A stretch of DNA of 64,000 nucleotides from Pseudomonas fulva 12-X (GCF_000213805.1 NC_015556.1:992001-1056000); one strand, 5' to 3'; shown: positions 1 to 9,280, numbered from the stretch's first letter. Notes: generated by a model not told the origin, from the sequence alone. A program made the numbers and translations.

Positions 1-1719
1 CAACTGCAGAATGCCGCCCTTGCCATGCACCCACAGGTCGCCGTCGCGGCCGGGCAGCAGTGCATAGATATTGTCGAACTGGCCGTTGGCCGGTAGTGGC
101 AGCATCTGCAAGCGATTACCATCGAAACGCGCCAGGCCGTGCTGGCCGCCAAACCAGGAAATCCCGTGGTGGTGCAGCTGCGCGGTCACGTGGCCGATCC
201 GCAGCCCATCCGCTTCGCCCCACTGACGCAGCCCATCGCTCTGGCGGCTGACCAGCAGGTTGTCGCGGTAGCCGAACCACAGCGTGCCCTGTTCGTCGCG
301 CCCGGCGCTGACCGGCATCACCTGGCTCTGCTGTTCGCTGACGCCAGCCACCGCCTGCCATTGTTCGCCGCGCAGCACGAACAGCCCGAGCCCGTTGATC
401 GACACCCACAGGCTGCCGTCGTCGGCATGGACTATTGCCCGTACCGAGGCATCCTCCGGCGCCTGCTCGGGCAGCCGGGCCTGCAACTCGACTCCGGCCG
501 ATGTGGCGTGCCAGATGCCATGGGGCCCGCCGGCCCAGACGTCGCTGTCGGTGCCAGCGAGCAGGGCGGTCACCGGCTCGGCGATGGGCCAGCGCTGCAG
601 CTCGCCGTTGTGCAGGCGCAGCAAGCCGCGGTTGCCGCTGGCTGCCCACAGCGCGCCATCGCTGGCCACCGCCAGTGCCGCATTCAGGGTGCCGGCCGGC
701 AGCGGCGCGGGACCAAGTTCGCGCAGCCGAAATCGGTCGAGCCCAGCATTGCTGCCGGCCCATACCGTGCCGTCGCGATCCTCCAGCAGCGGCCAGAGGT
801 AATCGGCGCTCAGGCCTTCATGGCGGGTCACCCGCTCGGCGTGGGCCATGTCCAGCGGCAACTGCGCCTTCTGGTAACGGCGCAGCCCGTTGCCCGGCGT
901 GCTGGTCCACAGCCCGCCGGCGTCATCGAACAGCAGGCCGTTGATCGGCGCATCTACCGGCTGGTTCTGCAGGTGCGACTGGTCGCCAGGCATCGCGCGG
1001 TGCAGGCGGTTGACGTAGCGCTCGGCGATCCAGATCGAGCCATCAGGCGCCTGGGCGATCTGGCTGGGCCAGTCGAGGGCGCCGTCCACTTCGCTGAAAT
1101 GCGACGCGCCGGCAGGGCGTTGATAGAGGTGATGACTACTGGCGGCCCACAGCGTGCCGTCGCGGTCGAGGAAGACCGCTCGCGCACTTCTGGCGTTGAA
1201 GCCCTGTTCGGCGCCCACAGTGGTCCAGCGTTCACCGTCGAAGCGGGCCAGCCCTTCATGGGCCGCCGCCCAGATAGTGCCGTCGCGATCCCGCGCCAGC
1301 CCGTACAGCGCACCACCCGGCAAGCCCTGGCCAGGAACAAAGCTGCGTGTGCTGCGCCCCTGAATCAGCCGGGCACCGCCGGCGCGCAGGCCAACCCACA
1401 GGCCATCGTCCACTGCCAGCAGGCTGGCGACCGTGCCCAGCGGCTGGCCGTCGTTCGGCTGGTAGGGCGTGAAGTCGAAACCATCGAAGCGCAGCAGGCC
1501 GCTGTCGGCGCCCAGCCACAGATAGCCGTCTCGGGTTTGCGCCAGGGCACCGACCTGATTGGGGCCGTCATCGTCGGCCATGGTCCAGCGGTGGTGTTCG
1601 CGCTGCTCCAGCGGTTCGGCTTGTACCGGCATGCCCAGCACACCTGCCAGCAGCCAGGCGCAACAGCCTCTTACCCACAAGGGCTGGCGGCGAAGGTAAG
1701 GGGAGGCGAGGGCAGTCAC
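1..1719 (-). CDS. Two-component-regulator propeller (Reg_prop) sensor protein, partial
   Basis: The gene runs off the left edge, so only the N-terminal 573 residues are present and the output domain is missing. Read on the minus strand it shows a signal peptide (hydrophobic run about residues 16-35, ending near PVQAEP), then many repeats of the type DGxLWxGxxxGLxRF, typical of the periplasmic beta-propeller sensors found in front of histidine kinases or GGDEF proteins. Examples are DGYLWLGADSGLLRFDG and DGTLWAASSHHLYQR. I chose the GTG at 1719 because it places a good signal peptide at the N-terminus. A GTG at 1785 is possible too, and neither has a convincing ribosome-binding site. The C-terminal half could be a diguanylate cyclase or a kinase; that cannot be decided here. 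Confidence 0.8.
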   Translation of the reverse strand, partial: MTALASPYLRRQPLWVRGCCAWLLAGVLGMPVQAEPLEQREHHRWTMADDDGPNQVGALAQTRDGYLWLGADSGLLRFDGFDFTPYQPNDGQPLGTVASLLAVDDGLWVGLRAGGARLIQGRSTRSFVPGQGLPGGALYGLARDRDGTIWAAAHEGLARFDGERWTTVGAEQGFNARSARAVFLDRDGTLWAASSHHLYQRPAGASHFSEVDGALDWPSQIAQAPDGSIWIAERYVNRLHRAMPGDQSHLQNQPVDAPINGLLFDDAGGLWTSTPGNGLRRYQKAQLPLDMAHAERVTRHEGLSADYLWPLLEDRDGTVWAGSNAGLDRFRLRELGPAPLPAGTLNAALAVASDGALWAASGNRGLLRLHNGELQRWPIAEPVTALLAGTDSDVWAGGPHGIWHATSAGVELQARLPEQAPEDASVRAIVHADDGSLWVSINGLGLFVLRGEQWQAVAGVSEQQSQVMPVSAGRDEQGTLWFGYRDNLLVSRQSDGLRQWGEADGLRIGHVTAQLHHHGISWFGGQHGLARFDGNRLQMLPLPANGQFDNIYALLPGRDGDLWVHGKGGILQL

Positions 1720-1912
1720 GGCAGAAGTTGGGCGCGCAGGGAAAAGCGGATTGTGCAACCGCGCCCGCCGGCGTGCCAGTGCCACCGCCGAATACCAACC
1801 GATTGACGGTGCCTATATCGCCCCACGCGAATCGGTTTACAGGCGTACACTGAACTTGCAGCTGCCGATGCAGCTCTGATGGATCAGATCACACCAGCCA
1901 GGAGGGCGCAGC

Positions 1913-2188
1913 ATGGGACCGGAAGACCGAGAGTGGTGGCGCGAAGGCCGCCGACAGCAGGGGCACAACGCCTCATGGGACAACTTCAGCGCCAAGCCCG
2001 ACCCCAAGGGCGGCAACGTCCTACGTATCCAGCGCCCGCTTAAACTCAGCAGCACACCGCCCTATCTGCCATTACCCAACCAGCCGCTGCTCGACAGCCA
2101 GGAAAACCCAGGCGCCCGCCGGATACTGCTAATCCTCGGTGTGGTGACCGTGGCGGCGTTGATCGTGGCGGGGTTTCTGGTGGCTTAG
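1913..2188 (+). CDS. Small protein with C-terminal membrane anchor, unknown function
   Basis: 91 residues. The start is supported by a strong ribosome-binding site (AGGAGG at 1900-1905, 7 bases before the ATG). The N-terminal 65 residues are polar and proline-rich with no motif I know; residues about 69-90 form one hydrophobic helix, so the protein is probably a tail-anchored or single-span inner-membrane protein with the polar part in the cytoplasm. It stands alone, oriented away from the propeller sensor gene, and is followed within 20 bases by a rho-independent terminator. Codon use is ordinary for the window. I do not recognise the family. Confidence 0.65.
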   Translation: MGPEDREWWREGRRQQGHNASWDNFSAKPDPKGGNVLRIQRPLKLSSTPPYLPLPNQPLLDSQENPGARRILLILGVVTVAALIVAGFLVA

Positions 2189-2207
2189 CGCCAACGCATT
2201 AGCAACG

Positions 2208-2235
2208 AAAAGGCTTATCCGGTGATAAGCCTTTT
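2208..2235 (+). terminator. Rho-independent terminator after the small membrane protein
   Basis: A perfect 12-bp stem (2208-2219 with 2224-2235), four-base loop CGGT, ending in a T run. It begins 20 bases after the stop codon. The flanking A and T runs make it usable on both strands. Confidence 0.85.
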
Positions 2236-2328
2236 TACGTTATGGCCTGATAGCGCGCATTTAACTAGGTGGCTGCAAGGTATGCTGCACTCCACCAGAC
2301 GACCGTCTGCGGGCAATGGAATGCAGCG

Positions 2329-2694
2329 ATGAAAAAACTGATAGTGATAGCGGCACTGGGCTTTGCCTTCTGGCACTTCTATCTCAAGCCTCCCGCCAGC
2401 CCGGTGATCACCAATATCGGCGCCGATGGCGCCGTACTCAGCAACCCTGTTATCGAACAACCGGCGCCGGCGTTCTCCCTCGAACGCTTTATCCCCTCGT
2501 TCGCCAGCAGCGAGACCTCCCCCCGGCCCGGCATCGCACCCAAGCCTACCGCCAGTTACCGATGCGATGGCCGCACCTATTGCTCGCAAATGCGCTCCTG
2601 CGAAGAAGCGACTTTCTTTCTGCGCAACTGCCCGGGCGTGAAGATGGACGGCAATAACGATGGGGTGCCCTGTGAGACGCAGTGGTGCCGCTAG
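2329..2694 (+). CDS. Excalibur calcium-binding domain protein
   Basis: 121 residues from the ATG at 2329. A longer reading from GTG 2269 is open but would put 20 polar residues before the hydrophobic N-terminus. Residues 1-20 form a membrane anchor or uncleaved signal. The C-terminal 45 residues carry four-plus cysteines and the loop DGNNDGVPCE, the calcium-binding signature of the Excalibur family (DxDxDGxxCE). Such domains are usually extracytoplasmic and often joined to nucleases; no nuclease domain is present here. It sits alone between a terminator and the YhfG-Fic pair. The role is unknown. Confidence 0.75.
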   Translation: MKKLIVIAALGFAFWHFYLKPPASPVITNIGADGAVLSNPVIEQPAPAFSLERFIPSFASSETSPRPGIAPKPTASYRCDGRTYCSQMRSCEEATFFLRNCPGVKMDGNNDGVPCETQWCR

Positions 2695-2847
2695 ACAAAG
2701 GCTCGGATTCATTCTCGACAGGGTCTGGCCGGGTGTTCAGTACATGCCATTGCGCTTTGCGCAAAGCCTGTGAGCGCACCTGACTCACATCTGGCGCCTG
2801 ATCAATTCGCCACTTGGGTTACTGAGCCAGAATGATGGGCAATCCGC

Positions 2848-2853
2848 TATAAT
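2848..2853 (+). promoter_or_regulatory. Candidate -10 box of the yhfG-fic operon
   Basis: A perfect TATAAT hexamer lies 31 bases before the yhfG start. No good -35 hexamer is seen at 16-18 bases, so only the -10 is called. Confidence 0.45.
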
Positions 2854-2883
2854 GATCTCTGGCGAAACGAATGAGGCAATCCT

Positions 2884-3054
2884 ATGACAGGTGTATCTTT
2901 GCAAGCCAAGAGGGCTTACTGCGCTAAGGCCCGCCGGTCGAACTACGCGGCTAGCCTGCGCCTTGAAGGGTTCAACACGACCCAGGCCGATGCCGAGCGT
3001 AAGCTCCCGACCCGTGAGGCTGCTCTGAACGCTGCGCGGTCTAGTCAGGCCTGA
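2884..3054 (+). CDS. yhfG: YhfG-family antitoxin of Fic
   Basis: 56 residues, very basic, starting at the ATG at 2884 after a GAGG-type ribosome-binding site. Residues 24-29 read SLRLEG, fitting the (S/T)xxxE(G/N) inhibitory motif by which class I Fic antitoxins put a glutamate into the Fic active site to block ATP binding. The stop codon overlaps the fic start by one base (TGATG), so the two are translationally coupled, as in other yhfG-fic pairs. It would keep the AMP-transferase inactive. Base composition of this pair looks lower in GC than its neighbours, which suggests transfer. Confidence 0.85.
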   Translation: MTGVSLQAKRAYCAKARRSNYAASLRLEGFNTTQADAERKLPTREAALNAARSSQA

Positions 3055-3650
3055 TGCTCGACAAGTACGGTGTCGGGCAGGATCCTTACTGTTATCCAGG
3101 CACCGGTGTTCTACGTAATCGTCTTGGCCTGACTGACGATAGTGCTCTGCATGAGGCTGAGCGCAACCTCTCTGAAATCGCTGCCAGCCAGCTGGACTTC
3201 GACCTCCCTCCCTACGATCTCGCTTACCTACAGCGTGTACACCGGCATCTGTTCGGTGACGTATACGACTGGGCAGGCGAATTGCGCACGGTCGATATCT
3301 CGAAGGGTGGAACGCATTTCTGCAACGTGACCCGCATCGAGGCTGAATCCACCAAGCGGCTCAAGCAAGTAGCTTCAGCTGGCTGGTTCGAGGAAATGGC
3401 TCGCCCGGATCTGGTCGTTGCGGCTGCAAAACTGTACGGCGATCTGAATATCATCCACCCATTTCGCGAGGGCAACGGCCGGGCTCAGCGGATTCTCTTC
3501 GAGCACCTGATCATCAACGCGGGTTATCAGGTCGACTGGTGGGGCGTAGGTGAGGCCGAGTGGATTCAGGCAAACATCGACTCGGTGGTTTGCGACTATC
3601 GCGCAATGACCGCCATTTTCGAACGCTGCATCGGTGAGCCCATCGCCTGA
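3054..3650 (+). CDS. fic: Fic family protein adenylyltransferase (toxin)
   Basis: 198 residues, the usual size of a stand-alone class I Fic protein. The catalytic motif HPFREGNGRAQR spans residues 135-146, matching HxFx(D/E)GNGRxxR with the catalytic histidine at 135 and glutamate at 139. The Fic family transfers AMP from ATP to hydroxyls of target proteins; enterobacterial and Pseudomonas members of this type are thought to modify GyrB and ParE and stop growth, but the target here is inferred. No inhibitory motif is seen inside Fic itself, in keeping with an external antitoxin (YhfG). It starts at ATG 3054, overlapping yhfG by one base. Confidence 0.92.
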   Translation: MLDKYGVGQDPYCYPGTGVLRNRLGLTDDSALHEAERNLSEIAASQLDFDLPPYDLAYLQRVHRHLFGDVYDWAGELRTVDISKGGTHFCNVTRIEAESTKRLKQVASAGWFEEMARPDLVVAAAKLYGDLNIIHPFREGNGRAQRILFEHLIINAGYQVDWWGVGEAEWIQANIDSVVCDYRAMTAIFERCIGEPIA

Positions 3651-3698
3651 TGATGGCGGGACAAGAAAGGGACAGTTTGGGGACACCCTAGAAACAAA

Positions 3699-3726
3699 AA
3701 AGGGCTTACCTTTCGGTAAACCCTTG
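3699..3726 (-). terminator. Rho-independent terminator of tRNA-Met
   Basis: On the minus strand an AAGGG-TTTACC / GGTAAG-CCCTT hairpin with GAAA loop is followed by a T6 run, just 3' of the tRNA. There is one internal mismatch. It also separates the tRNA from the convergent fic gene. Confidence 0.8.
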
Positions 3727-3733
3727 ATTTGTT

Positions 3734-3810
3734 TGGTGGCTACGCAGGGACTTGAACCCCGGACCCCAGCATTATGAATGCTATGCTCTAACCAGCTGAG
3801 CTACGTAGCC
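3734..3810 (-). tRNA. tRNA-Met (CAT), elongator type
   Basis: 77 nt on the minus strand with encoded CCA. The acceptor stem GGCTACG pairs with CGTAGCC, followed by discriminator A. The D arm, T arm (GGTTCAAGT) and a 5-bp anticodon stem around loop TTCATAA are all present, giving anticodon CAT. The full acceptor pairing at position 1 argues for the elongator rather than the initiator tRNA. It lies between the Fic pair and the diguanylate cyclase. A CAT anticodon could also be a lysidine-modified tRNA-Ile, which sequence alone cannot exclude. Confidence 0.93.
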
Positions 3811-3821
3811 GAGTGGCGCGC

Positions 3822-3850
3822 ATTTTCCTTATCTGCCGGGGGGGTGTCAA
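3822..3850 (-). promoter_or_regulatory. Promoter of tRNA-Met
   Basis: On the minus strand TTGACA (3845-3850, perfect -35) is followed after 17 bases by GAAAAT (3822-3827, -10, 4 of 6). The -10 ends 11 bases before the mature tRNA 5' end. Confidence 0.6.
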
Positions 3851-3926
3851 GCCCTGATGCAGAATAAATTTACGAACTTTCAACCGCTTAGGCGTCTGAC
3901 CTGGTTTTTCTCCTGCTGCGGCTCCC

Positions 3927-5666
3927 TCAATTGATCTCCACCCGATTGCGACCGTTCTGCTTGGCGCGGTAGAGCGCCTTGTCGGCGCGGCTGAGGGCGT
4001 TGTCCGGGGTGGCGTCCTGGGGGCTCAGTTGGGTGATGCCGATGCTCAGGGTCAGGTGGATTGCTTCGCTGTCGACGCGCAGCGGCTGGTTGGCCAGGGC
4101 GTGTTGCACGCGGCAGGCGAAGTCGCGGGCCGGGAAGCTGCCGGCGCCGCTGAGCAGCACGGCGAATTCTTCGCCGCCGATGCGTCCGGCCAGGTCGCTG
4201 GCGCGCAGCTGGCTGCGCAGGATGTTGCTGAAGTGGCGCAGGGCGCGGTCGCCGACACCGTGGCCCCAGCGGTCGTTGACCAGTTTGAAGTGGTCCAGGT
4301 CGCACATCAGAAGGCTCGAGGTGCTGAGGTCACGGCGCTGCACGCGTGCTTGTTCGGTTTCCAGATAGTCCATGAACACGCGGCGGTTGGAAAGCTGAGT
4401 GAGGGCGTCCATGGAGGCGAATTCGTGCAGCTCGCGCTCGAAGCGCTTGCGCTCGGTGATGTCTGTGACCATGCCGTGCCAGACCACGCTGCCGTCCGCC
4501 TTGCGCTGTGGCCGTGCTTCACCCAAGTGCCAGCGTAGACCTTGTACGGGTAGCTGCACGCGGTATTCGACGTGCCAGATGCAGACATCGTGCAAGGCTT
4601 GGGCGCGGGACTGGTTGAATACCTCCAGATCGTCCGGGTGCACGCAGCTGTCGAGCAGCCTCGGGTTCTGTAGCAGCTGTTCCTGGGTCACACCGAACAG
4701 GTCGCGCACGCCGGCGCTGAGGTAGGTGAAATAGCCGTTGCCATCGGTCTGACTGCAGAACTGAAACAGCACGCCCGGCACCTGGTCGGTCAGCTGGGTG
4801 ATCAGCTCGACGTTGTGTTGCAGGCGTTCGGACAGAGAGCGCAGCGTGCTGATATCGCTGGTGATGCCGAGCATGCGCAGGGCGTTGCCGCTTGCGTCAC
4901 GGCTGACCACCTTGCCGCGGCTGCATACCCATTTGTAACTGCCATCGCGGCAGCGCAGGCGATGCTCGACCTGATATTGCTCGGTCTGGCCGCTGATGTG
5001 CGCCTGCATCGTCTGCTTCACCTGTTCGAGTTCGTCCGGGTGAATGCGCGCGAAGGCATCTTCGATGCGGTTGCTCACCTCGTTGGCGGCATAGCCCAGC
5101 ATGGATTTCCAGGCGGCGGAGTAGTGAATCCTGCCGCTGCTCAGGTCGCGATCCCACACGCCGGTGCCGCTGCCCTGGATGGCCAGTGCCAGGAGCGTTT
5201 CCTCGGCCTTGGCATGAGCCAGGGTGAGTATCTGGGCGGCGCTGGAAGCGATGTCCTGCAGTGATTGGTGCAGGTCGACATCGATGCTTCGTGGCGTGGT
5301 GTCGGCTACGTAGAGCACCCCAAGGCAGTCGCCCGTCTCGCCGCGCAATGGGTAGCCGGCAAAGCAGCTCAGGGGCTCTGTTGCTTCCTGAATCAGCAGG
5401 GGTGAGTGGCTGAGCCGAGCCCGAGCGATCAGTAGCGACAGGGCACAGCGAATATCGCCGGGCTGGGCGGGTTCGAGCTTTATCGGCTCATCGCCGCTGC
5501 CAAAGGTGGCAACGCCGCAGAGACTGAAACCAGAGAAGCGCCTGACGAGGCGCAGCAGCGCATCGAGGCGCGACGATCCAGGGGCAGAACACGCATGGTC
5601 GGGTTTCACGGTACAGCGCCTGCAGAGGAGGGCAGGGCCAGTATACTGCTGCGCCGCGCGGTGCAT
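3927..5666 (-). CDS. GAF-PAS-PAS diguanylate cyclase
   Basis: 579 residues, cytoplasmic, no membrane segment. Order: a GAF-like domain (about 30-160), two PAS domains with PAC tails (about 165-280 and 290-410), then a GGDEF domain from about 415 to the end. The active-site motif is GGEEF near residue 490 and is intact, so it should make c-di-GMP from GTP. An RASD (RxxD) inhibitory site lies five residues upstream of it. There is no EAL domain. The signal sensed is unknown; a small ligand, redox or light cue through GAF/PAS is plausible. The start at ATG 5666 has a poor ribosome-binding site, and a GTG 19 codons later is an alternative. It is monocistronic. Confidence 0.9.
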   Translation of the reverse strand: MHRAAQQYTGPALLCRRCTVKPDHACSAPGSSRLDALLRLVRRFSGFSLCGVATFGSGDEPIKLEPAQPGDIRCALSLLIARARLSHSPLLIQEATEPLSCFAGYPLRGETGDCLGVLYVADTTPRSIDVDLHQSLQDIASSAAQILTLAHAKAEETLLALAIQGSGTGVWDRDLSSGRIHYSAAWKSMLGYAANEVSNRIEDAFARIHPDELEQVKQTMQAHISGQTEQYQVEHRLRCRDGSYKWVCSRGKVVSRDASGNALRMLGITSDISTLRSLSERLQHNVELITQLTDQVPGVLFQFCSQTDGNGYFTYLSAGVRDLFGVTQEQLLQNPRLLDSCVHPDDLEVFNQSRAQALHDVCIWHVEYRVQLPVQGLRWHLGEARPQRKADGSVVWHGMVTDITERKRFERELHEFASMDALTQLSNRRVFMDYLETEQARVQRRDLSTSSLLMCDLDHFKLVNDRWGHGVGDRALRHFSNILRSQLRASDLAGRIGGEEFAVLLSGAGSFPARDFACRVQHALANQPLRVDSEAIHLTLSIGITQLSPQDATPDNALSRADKALYRAKQNGRNRVEIN

Positions 5667-5728
5667 AGGGCGATGCTGGCAAAAAGCCGTACATCAGGTT
5701 GCTGTGCACAACTATTACCCTGCAGAAA

Positions 5729-5757
5729 CAACAAAGCCGCGTTATTCACGCGGCTTC
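5729..5757 (-). terminator. Terminator after ychF
   Basis: On the minus strand a GAAGCCGCG / CGCGGCTTT stem with 7-base loop is followed by a T-rich run, 25 bases after the ychF stop. Confidence 0.8.
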
Positions 5758-5781
5758 GTCAGTTACGGTTACGGCAGGGGC

Positions 5782-6882
5782 TCAGACGTTGAAGCGGAAG
5801 TGCATCACGTCGCCATCCTTGACGATGTATTCCTTGCCTTCCAGGCGCCATTTGCCGGCTTCCTTGGCACCTGCTTCACCCCTGTACTGGATGAAGTCGT
5901 CATAGGCGATGACTTCGGCGCGGATGAATCCTTTCTCGAAGTCGGTGTGGATCGCGGCCGCGGATTGCGGGGCGGTGGCGCCGACCTTGACGGTCCAGGC
6001 ACGCACTTCCTTGACGCCGGCGGTGAAGTAGGTCTGCAGGTTGAGCAGCGAGTAACCGGCGCGGATCACGCGGTTCAGGCCGGGCTCGGTCATGCCCATG
6101 GTCTCCAGGAACATCTGCATCTCTTCCAGATCGTCCAGTTCGGCGATCTCGGCCTCGATCTTGTTGCACACAGGCACCACGATGGCGCCTTCTTCCTCGG
6201 CGATGGCTTTCACCACATCCAGGTGCGGGTTGTTCTCGAAGCCGTCTTCGGCGACGTTGGCGATGTACATCACCGGCTTGGTGGTCAGCAGGTGGAAGGT
6301 CTTGGCCAGGCGCTTCTCGTCGTCACCCAGGTTCTTGAGCAGGCTGCGCGCCGGCTTGCCTTCGGTGAAGTGTGGGATGAGCTTTTCCAGCAGCGCTTTC
6401 TGCGCCACGGCTTCCTTGTCGCCGCCCTTGGCGGTACGGGCGACGCGCTGCAGTTGCTTCTCGCAGCTGTCGAGGTCGGCCATGATCAGCTCGAGGTCGA
6501 TGATCTCGATGTCGCGCTTGGGGTCGACGCTGTTGGCGACGTGAATGACGTTCTCGTCTTCGAAGCAGCGCACCACGTGGGCGATGGCGTCGGTCTCGCG
6601 GATGTTGGCGAGGAACTTGTTGCCCAGGCCTTCACCTTTCGAGGCGCCGGCGACGAGACCTGCGATGTCGACGAATTCCATGGTGGTGGGAATCACCCGC
6701 TCGGGCTTGACGATCTCGGCCAGGGCGTCGAGGCGTGGGTCGGGCATTGGCACCACGCCGCTGTTCGGCTCGATGGTGCAGAACGGGAAGTTCTCAGCGG
6801 CGATGCCGGACTTGGTGAGGGCATTGAACAGGGTGGACTTGCCGACGTTGGGCAGGCCGACGATGCCGCAATTGAATCCCAT
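5782..6882 (-). CDS. ychF: Redox-regulated ATPase/GTPase YchF
   Basis: 366 residues, the normal length. The Walker A motif GLPNVGKS is at residues 9-16, followed by the [10 protein letters not shown] switch region, a coiled-coil helical insert in the middle and the C-terminal TGS-like domain. YchF is a ribosome-associated Obg-family P-loop protein that prefers ATP and affects translation-initiation fidelity and the oxidative stress response. It lies directly downstream of pth, the usual gamma-proteobacterial pairing, with 34 bases between the genes. The start ATG at 6882 is unambiguous because it begins the conserved [11 protein letters not shown]. Confidence 0.97.
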   Translation of the reverse strand: MGFNCGIVGLPNVGKSTLFNALTKSGIAAENFPFCTIEPNSGVVPMPDPRLDALAEIVKPERVIPTTMEFVDIAGLVAGASKGEGLGNKFLANIRETDAIAHVVRCFEDENVIHVANSVDPKRDIEIIDLELIMADLDSCEKQLQRVARTAKGGDKEAVAQKALLEKLIPHFTEGKPARSLLKNLGDDEKRLAKTFHLLTTKPVMYIANVAEDGFENNPHLDVVKAIAEEEGAIVVPVCNKIEAEIAELDDLEEMQMFLETMGMTEPGLNRVIRAGYSLLNLQTYFTAGVKEVRAWTVKVGATAPQSAAAIHTDFEKGFIRAEVIAYDDFIQYRGEAGAKEAGKWRLEGKEYIVKDGDVMHFRFNV

Positions 6883-6916
6883 GGTGTATCCCTCGCGCCA
6901 ATGGCGTTAGCTGAAA

Positions 6917-7507
6917 TTAGAGAGTGGCTTTCTGGCTGTGCAGCTTGCGCATCGCCACCGTCCAGTCACCGGCAAGGATCTCCGGGAGGACGCCCAAGGC
7001 GAAGTCGATGCTTGCGTCCAGCAGTTCCTGTTCGCCACGCGGCGCACGGCCGAGGACGAAGTTGGAAACCAGGCTGGCGTGCCCGGGGTGGCCGATGCCA
7101 AGCCGCAGGCGGTGGAAATTGTTCTGGTTGCCGAGCTGGGCAATGATGTCGCGCAGCCCGTTATGCCCGCCATGCCCGCCACCCTGTTTGAGTTTGGCGA
7201 CGCCGGGAGGCATGTCGAGTTCGTCGTGGGCCACCAGGATTTCTTCGGGTTTGAGCTTGAAGAAATTCGCCAATGCCGCCACGGACTGGCCGCTGCGGTT
7301 CATGTAGGTGGTGGGAATGAGCAGACGAACTTCGCGGCCCTGGTGGTTGAACTTGCCCACCAGGCCGAAATACTTGCGATCAACGCTGAGGTTAACGCGC
7401 TGGCTGTCCGCCAGGCGCTCAACGAAAAGGGCCCCTGCATTGTGCCGGGTCTGGTCGTATTCGGGGCCAGGGTTACCCAGGCCAACGATCAGTTGTACGG
7501 CAGTCAT
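6917..7507 (-). CDS. pth: Peptidyl-tRNA hydrolase
   Basis: 196 residues. It cleaves peptidyl-tRNAs that drop off ribosomes, recycling tRNA. The signature [10 protein letters not shown] (residues 8-17), catalytic His22 and the HDELDMPPG segment with the catalytic aspartate are present. The start is ATG 7507, giving [14 protein letters not shown], with AGAAGG 8 bases upstream; longer open reading upstream is not needed. It lies between rplY (55 bases upstream) and ychF, and these genes are probably cotranscribed. Confidence 0.97.
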   Translation of the reverse strand: MTAVQLIVGLGNPGPEYDQTRHNAGALFVERLADSQRVNLSVDRKYFGLVGKFNHQGREVRLLIPTTYMNRSGQSVAALANFFKLKPEEILVAHDELDMPPGVAKLKQGGGHGGHNGLRDIIAQLGNQNNFHRLRLGIGHPGHASLVSNFVLGRAPRGEQELLDASIDFALGVLPEILAGDWTVAMRKLHSQKATL

Positions 7508-7561
7508 ACAGGAGCCCTTCTCTAAAGCCAGGCCCACACCGGAGTGTGGAGCACCGCGAGA

Positions 7562-8182
7562 TTACTCGGCGGTGCTTTCGCCTTCAGCTGCGTCTTCTGC
7601 ACGAACGCGCGGCAGGTGAACGCTGGCAACCGGCAGATCGCTACCGTGGGCCAGAGCAACCAGCTCAACGCCTTTCGGCAGTTTGATGTCGGACAGGTGA
7701 ACGGTCTGGTCCAGGTCAACGTTGGCGAAGTCGACTTCGATGAACTCCGGCAGGTCTTTCGGCAGGCAGGAGACTTCAACTTCGTTCAGCGAGTGCAGAA
7801 CTTCACCGCCTTTCTGCTTCACGCCAACGGAGGTAGCTTCGTTGATGAAGTGCAGCGGAACGTGTGCGGTCAGTTTCTGGCCGGCAACCACGCGGATGAA
7901 GTCAGCGTGCAGAACGTAGCCTTTGGCCGGGTGGCGCTGCAGGGCCTTGATCAGAACGTTTTCTTTCTTGCCGTCAACGCTCAGGTTCAGCACGTGGCTG
8001 AAAGCGGCTTCGTTTTCCAGCAGCTTGGCGAAATCCTTGGCAACCAGGCTGATGGACAGAGGAGCCTTGTCGCCACCGTAGATCACGGCAGGAACTTGGC
8101 TGGCGTTACGACGCAGGCGGCGGCTCGCACCTTTCCCCAGGTCGGAACGCGCTTCGGCATTCAGGGTAAATTCAGCAGTCAT
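7562..8182 (-). CDS. rplY: 50S ribosomal protein L25/general stress protein Ctc
   Basis: 206 residues, the long CTC form: an N-terminal L25 domain (about 1-95) that binds 5S rRNA, then the C-terminal TL5-like beta domain (about 100-190) and an acidic tail. It follows prs by 112 bases in the same direction, the standard prs-rplY-pth order. ATG at 8182. Confidence 0.97.
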   Translation of the reverse strand: MTAEFTLNAEARSDLGKGASRRLRRNASQVPAVIYGGDKAPLSISLVAKDFAKLLENEAAFSHVLNLSVDGKKENVLIKALQRHPAKGYVLHADFIRVVAGQKLTAHVPLHFINEATSVGVKQKGGEVLHSLNEVEVSCLPKDLPEFIEVDFANVDLDQTVHLSDIKLPKGVELVALAHGSDLPVASVHLPRVRAEDAAEGESTAE

Positions 8183-8250
8183 TTCACTTCTCCAGAATAA
8201 CCAAACCGCCCGTTACGCTTGCGACCAGCGGCGGGGCGGTTCGGTGAAAG

Positions 8251-8270
8251 GCCTGGCCAGGTGGCCAGGC
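8251..8270 (-). terminator. Hairpin between prs and rplY, weak terminator
   Basis: An 8-bp GC-rich stem (8251-8258 with 8263-8270) on a 4-base loop lies 25 bases after the prs stop. It has no real T run, so it may only attenuate transcription into rplY. Confidence 0.35.
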
Positions 8271-8294
8271 GTGTTTCGTCAGGGCTGTTCCGCT

Positions 8295-9236
8295 TTAGCG
8301 GAACATCGCACTGATCGATTCTTCATTGCTGATGCGGCGTACCGCTTCAGCGACAACCGGCGCGATGTCCAGTTGACGAATGCGCGAACAGGATTGCGCG
8401 GCAGCGGACAGCGGGATGGTGTTGGTCACCACCAGTTCGTCCAGTACCGAGTTCTCGATGTTCTCGATGGCACGACCCGACAGCACCGGGTGCGTGGCAT
8501 AGGCGTACACCTTGGCAGCGCCGTGTTCCTTCAGAGCCTTGGCCGCGTGGCACAGGGTGCCGGCGGTGTCGACCATGTCGTCGACCAGGATGCAGGTACG
8601 ACCTTCCACGTCACCGATGATGTGCATCACTTCGGAGTGGTTGGCCTTTTCACGACGCTTGTCGATGATCGCCAGATCGACGCCCAGGCTCTTGGCCACG
8701 GCGCGAGCACGCACCACACCGCCGATGTCCGGGGAAACGATCATGAGATTGTCGAAGCGCTGATCTTCGATGTCGTCGACCAGTACGGGCGAGCCGTAGA
8801 TGTTGTCGACCGGAATATCGAAGAAGCCTTGGATCTGATCCGCGTGCAGGTCGACGGTGAGAACCCGGTCGATTCCTACCACGGTGAGCATGTCGGCCAC
8901 GACTTTGGCGCTGATTGCCACGCGAGCGGAACGCGGACGGCGATCCTGGCGGGCATAGCCGAAGTAGGGAATGACTGCTGTGATTCGAGTCGCTGAGGAG
9001 CGGCGGAAGGCGTCGGCCATCACCACCAGTTCCATCAGGTTGTCATTGGTTGGCGCGCACGTCGGCTGAATCAGGAAAACGTCTTTACCGCGGACGTTCT
9101 CGTTGATTTCGATCATGATTTCGCCGTCGGAGAATTTACCGACCGAAGCATCACCGAGGGGGATGTGCAGCTGACGAACAATACGTCGCGCCAGATCGGG
9201 GTTAGCGTTCCCCGTAAAGACCATCATCTTGGACAC
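8295..9236 (-). CDS. prs: Ribose-phosphate pyrophosphokinase
   Basis: 313 residues. It makes PRPP from ribose-5-phosphate and ATP for purine, pyrimidine, histidine and NAD synthesis. The flexible-loop/ATP region (RQDRR) and the PRPP-binding loop [11 protein letters not shown] are intact. The start is GTG 9236 ([10 protein letters not shown]), giving the 313-residue length normal for Pseudomonas. The reading frame stays open upstream to 9446 only because it crosses the tRNA-Gln genes. Two downstream phosphoribosyl users (upp and hpt) lie 20 kb away in this window. Confidence 0.97.
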   Translation of the reverse strand: MSKMMVFTGNANPDLARRIVRQLHIPLGDASVGKFSDGEIMIEINENVRGKDVFLIQPTCAPTNDNLMELVVMADAFRRSSATRITAVIPYFGYARQDRRPRSARVAISAKVVADMLTVVGIDRVLTVDLHADQIQGFFDIPVDNIYGSPVLVDDIEDQRFDNLMIVSPDIGGVVRARAVAKSLGVDLAIIDKRREKANHSEVMHIIGDVEGRTCILVDDMVDTAGTLCHAAKALKEHGAAKVYAYATHPVLSGRAIENIENSVLDELVVTNTIPLSAAAQSCSRIRQLDIAPVVAEAVRRISNEESISAMFR

Positions 9237-9280
9237 GCGCAGTACCTGCCGGCTGAGGGTAACCTGGATGAGTATAAAAA

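Noticed and set aside
139..1806. A 555-codon plus-strand frame over the propeller gene
   Set aside because: Its translation lacks any motif, while the minus-strand frame has a signal peptide and clear repeats.
2754..2767. Perfect 14-bp palindrome GCTTTGCGCAAAGC
   Set aside because: No nearby promoter or second copy; too short to call an operator.
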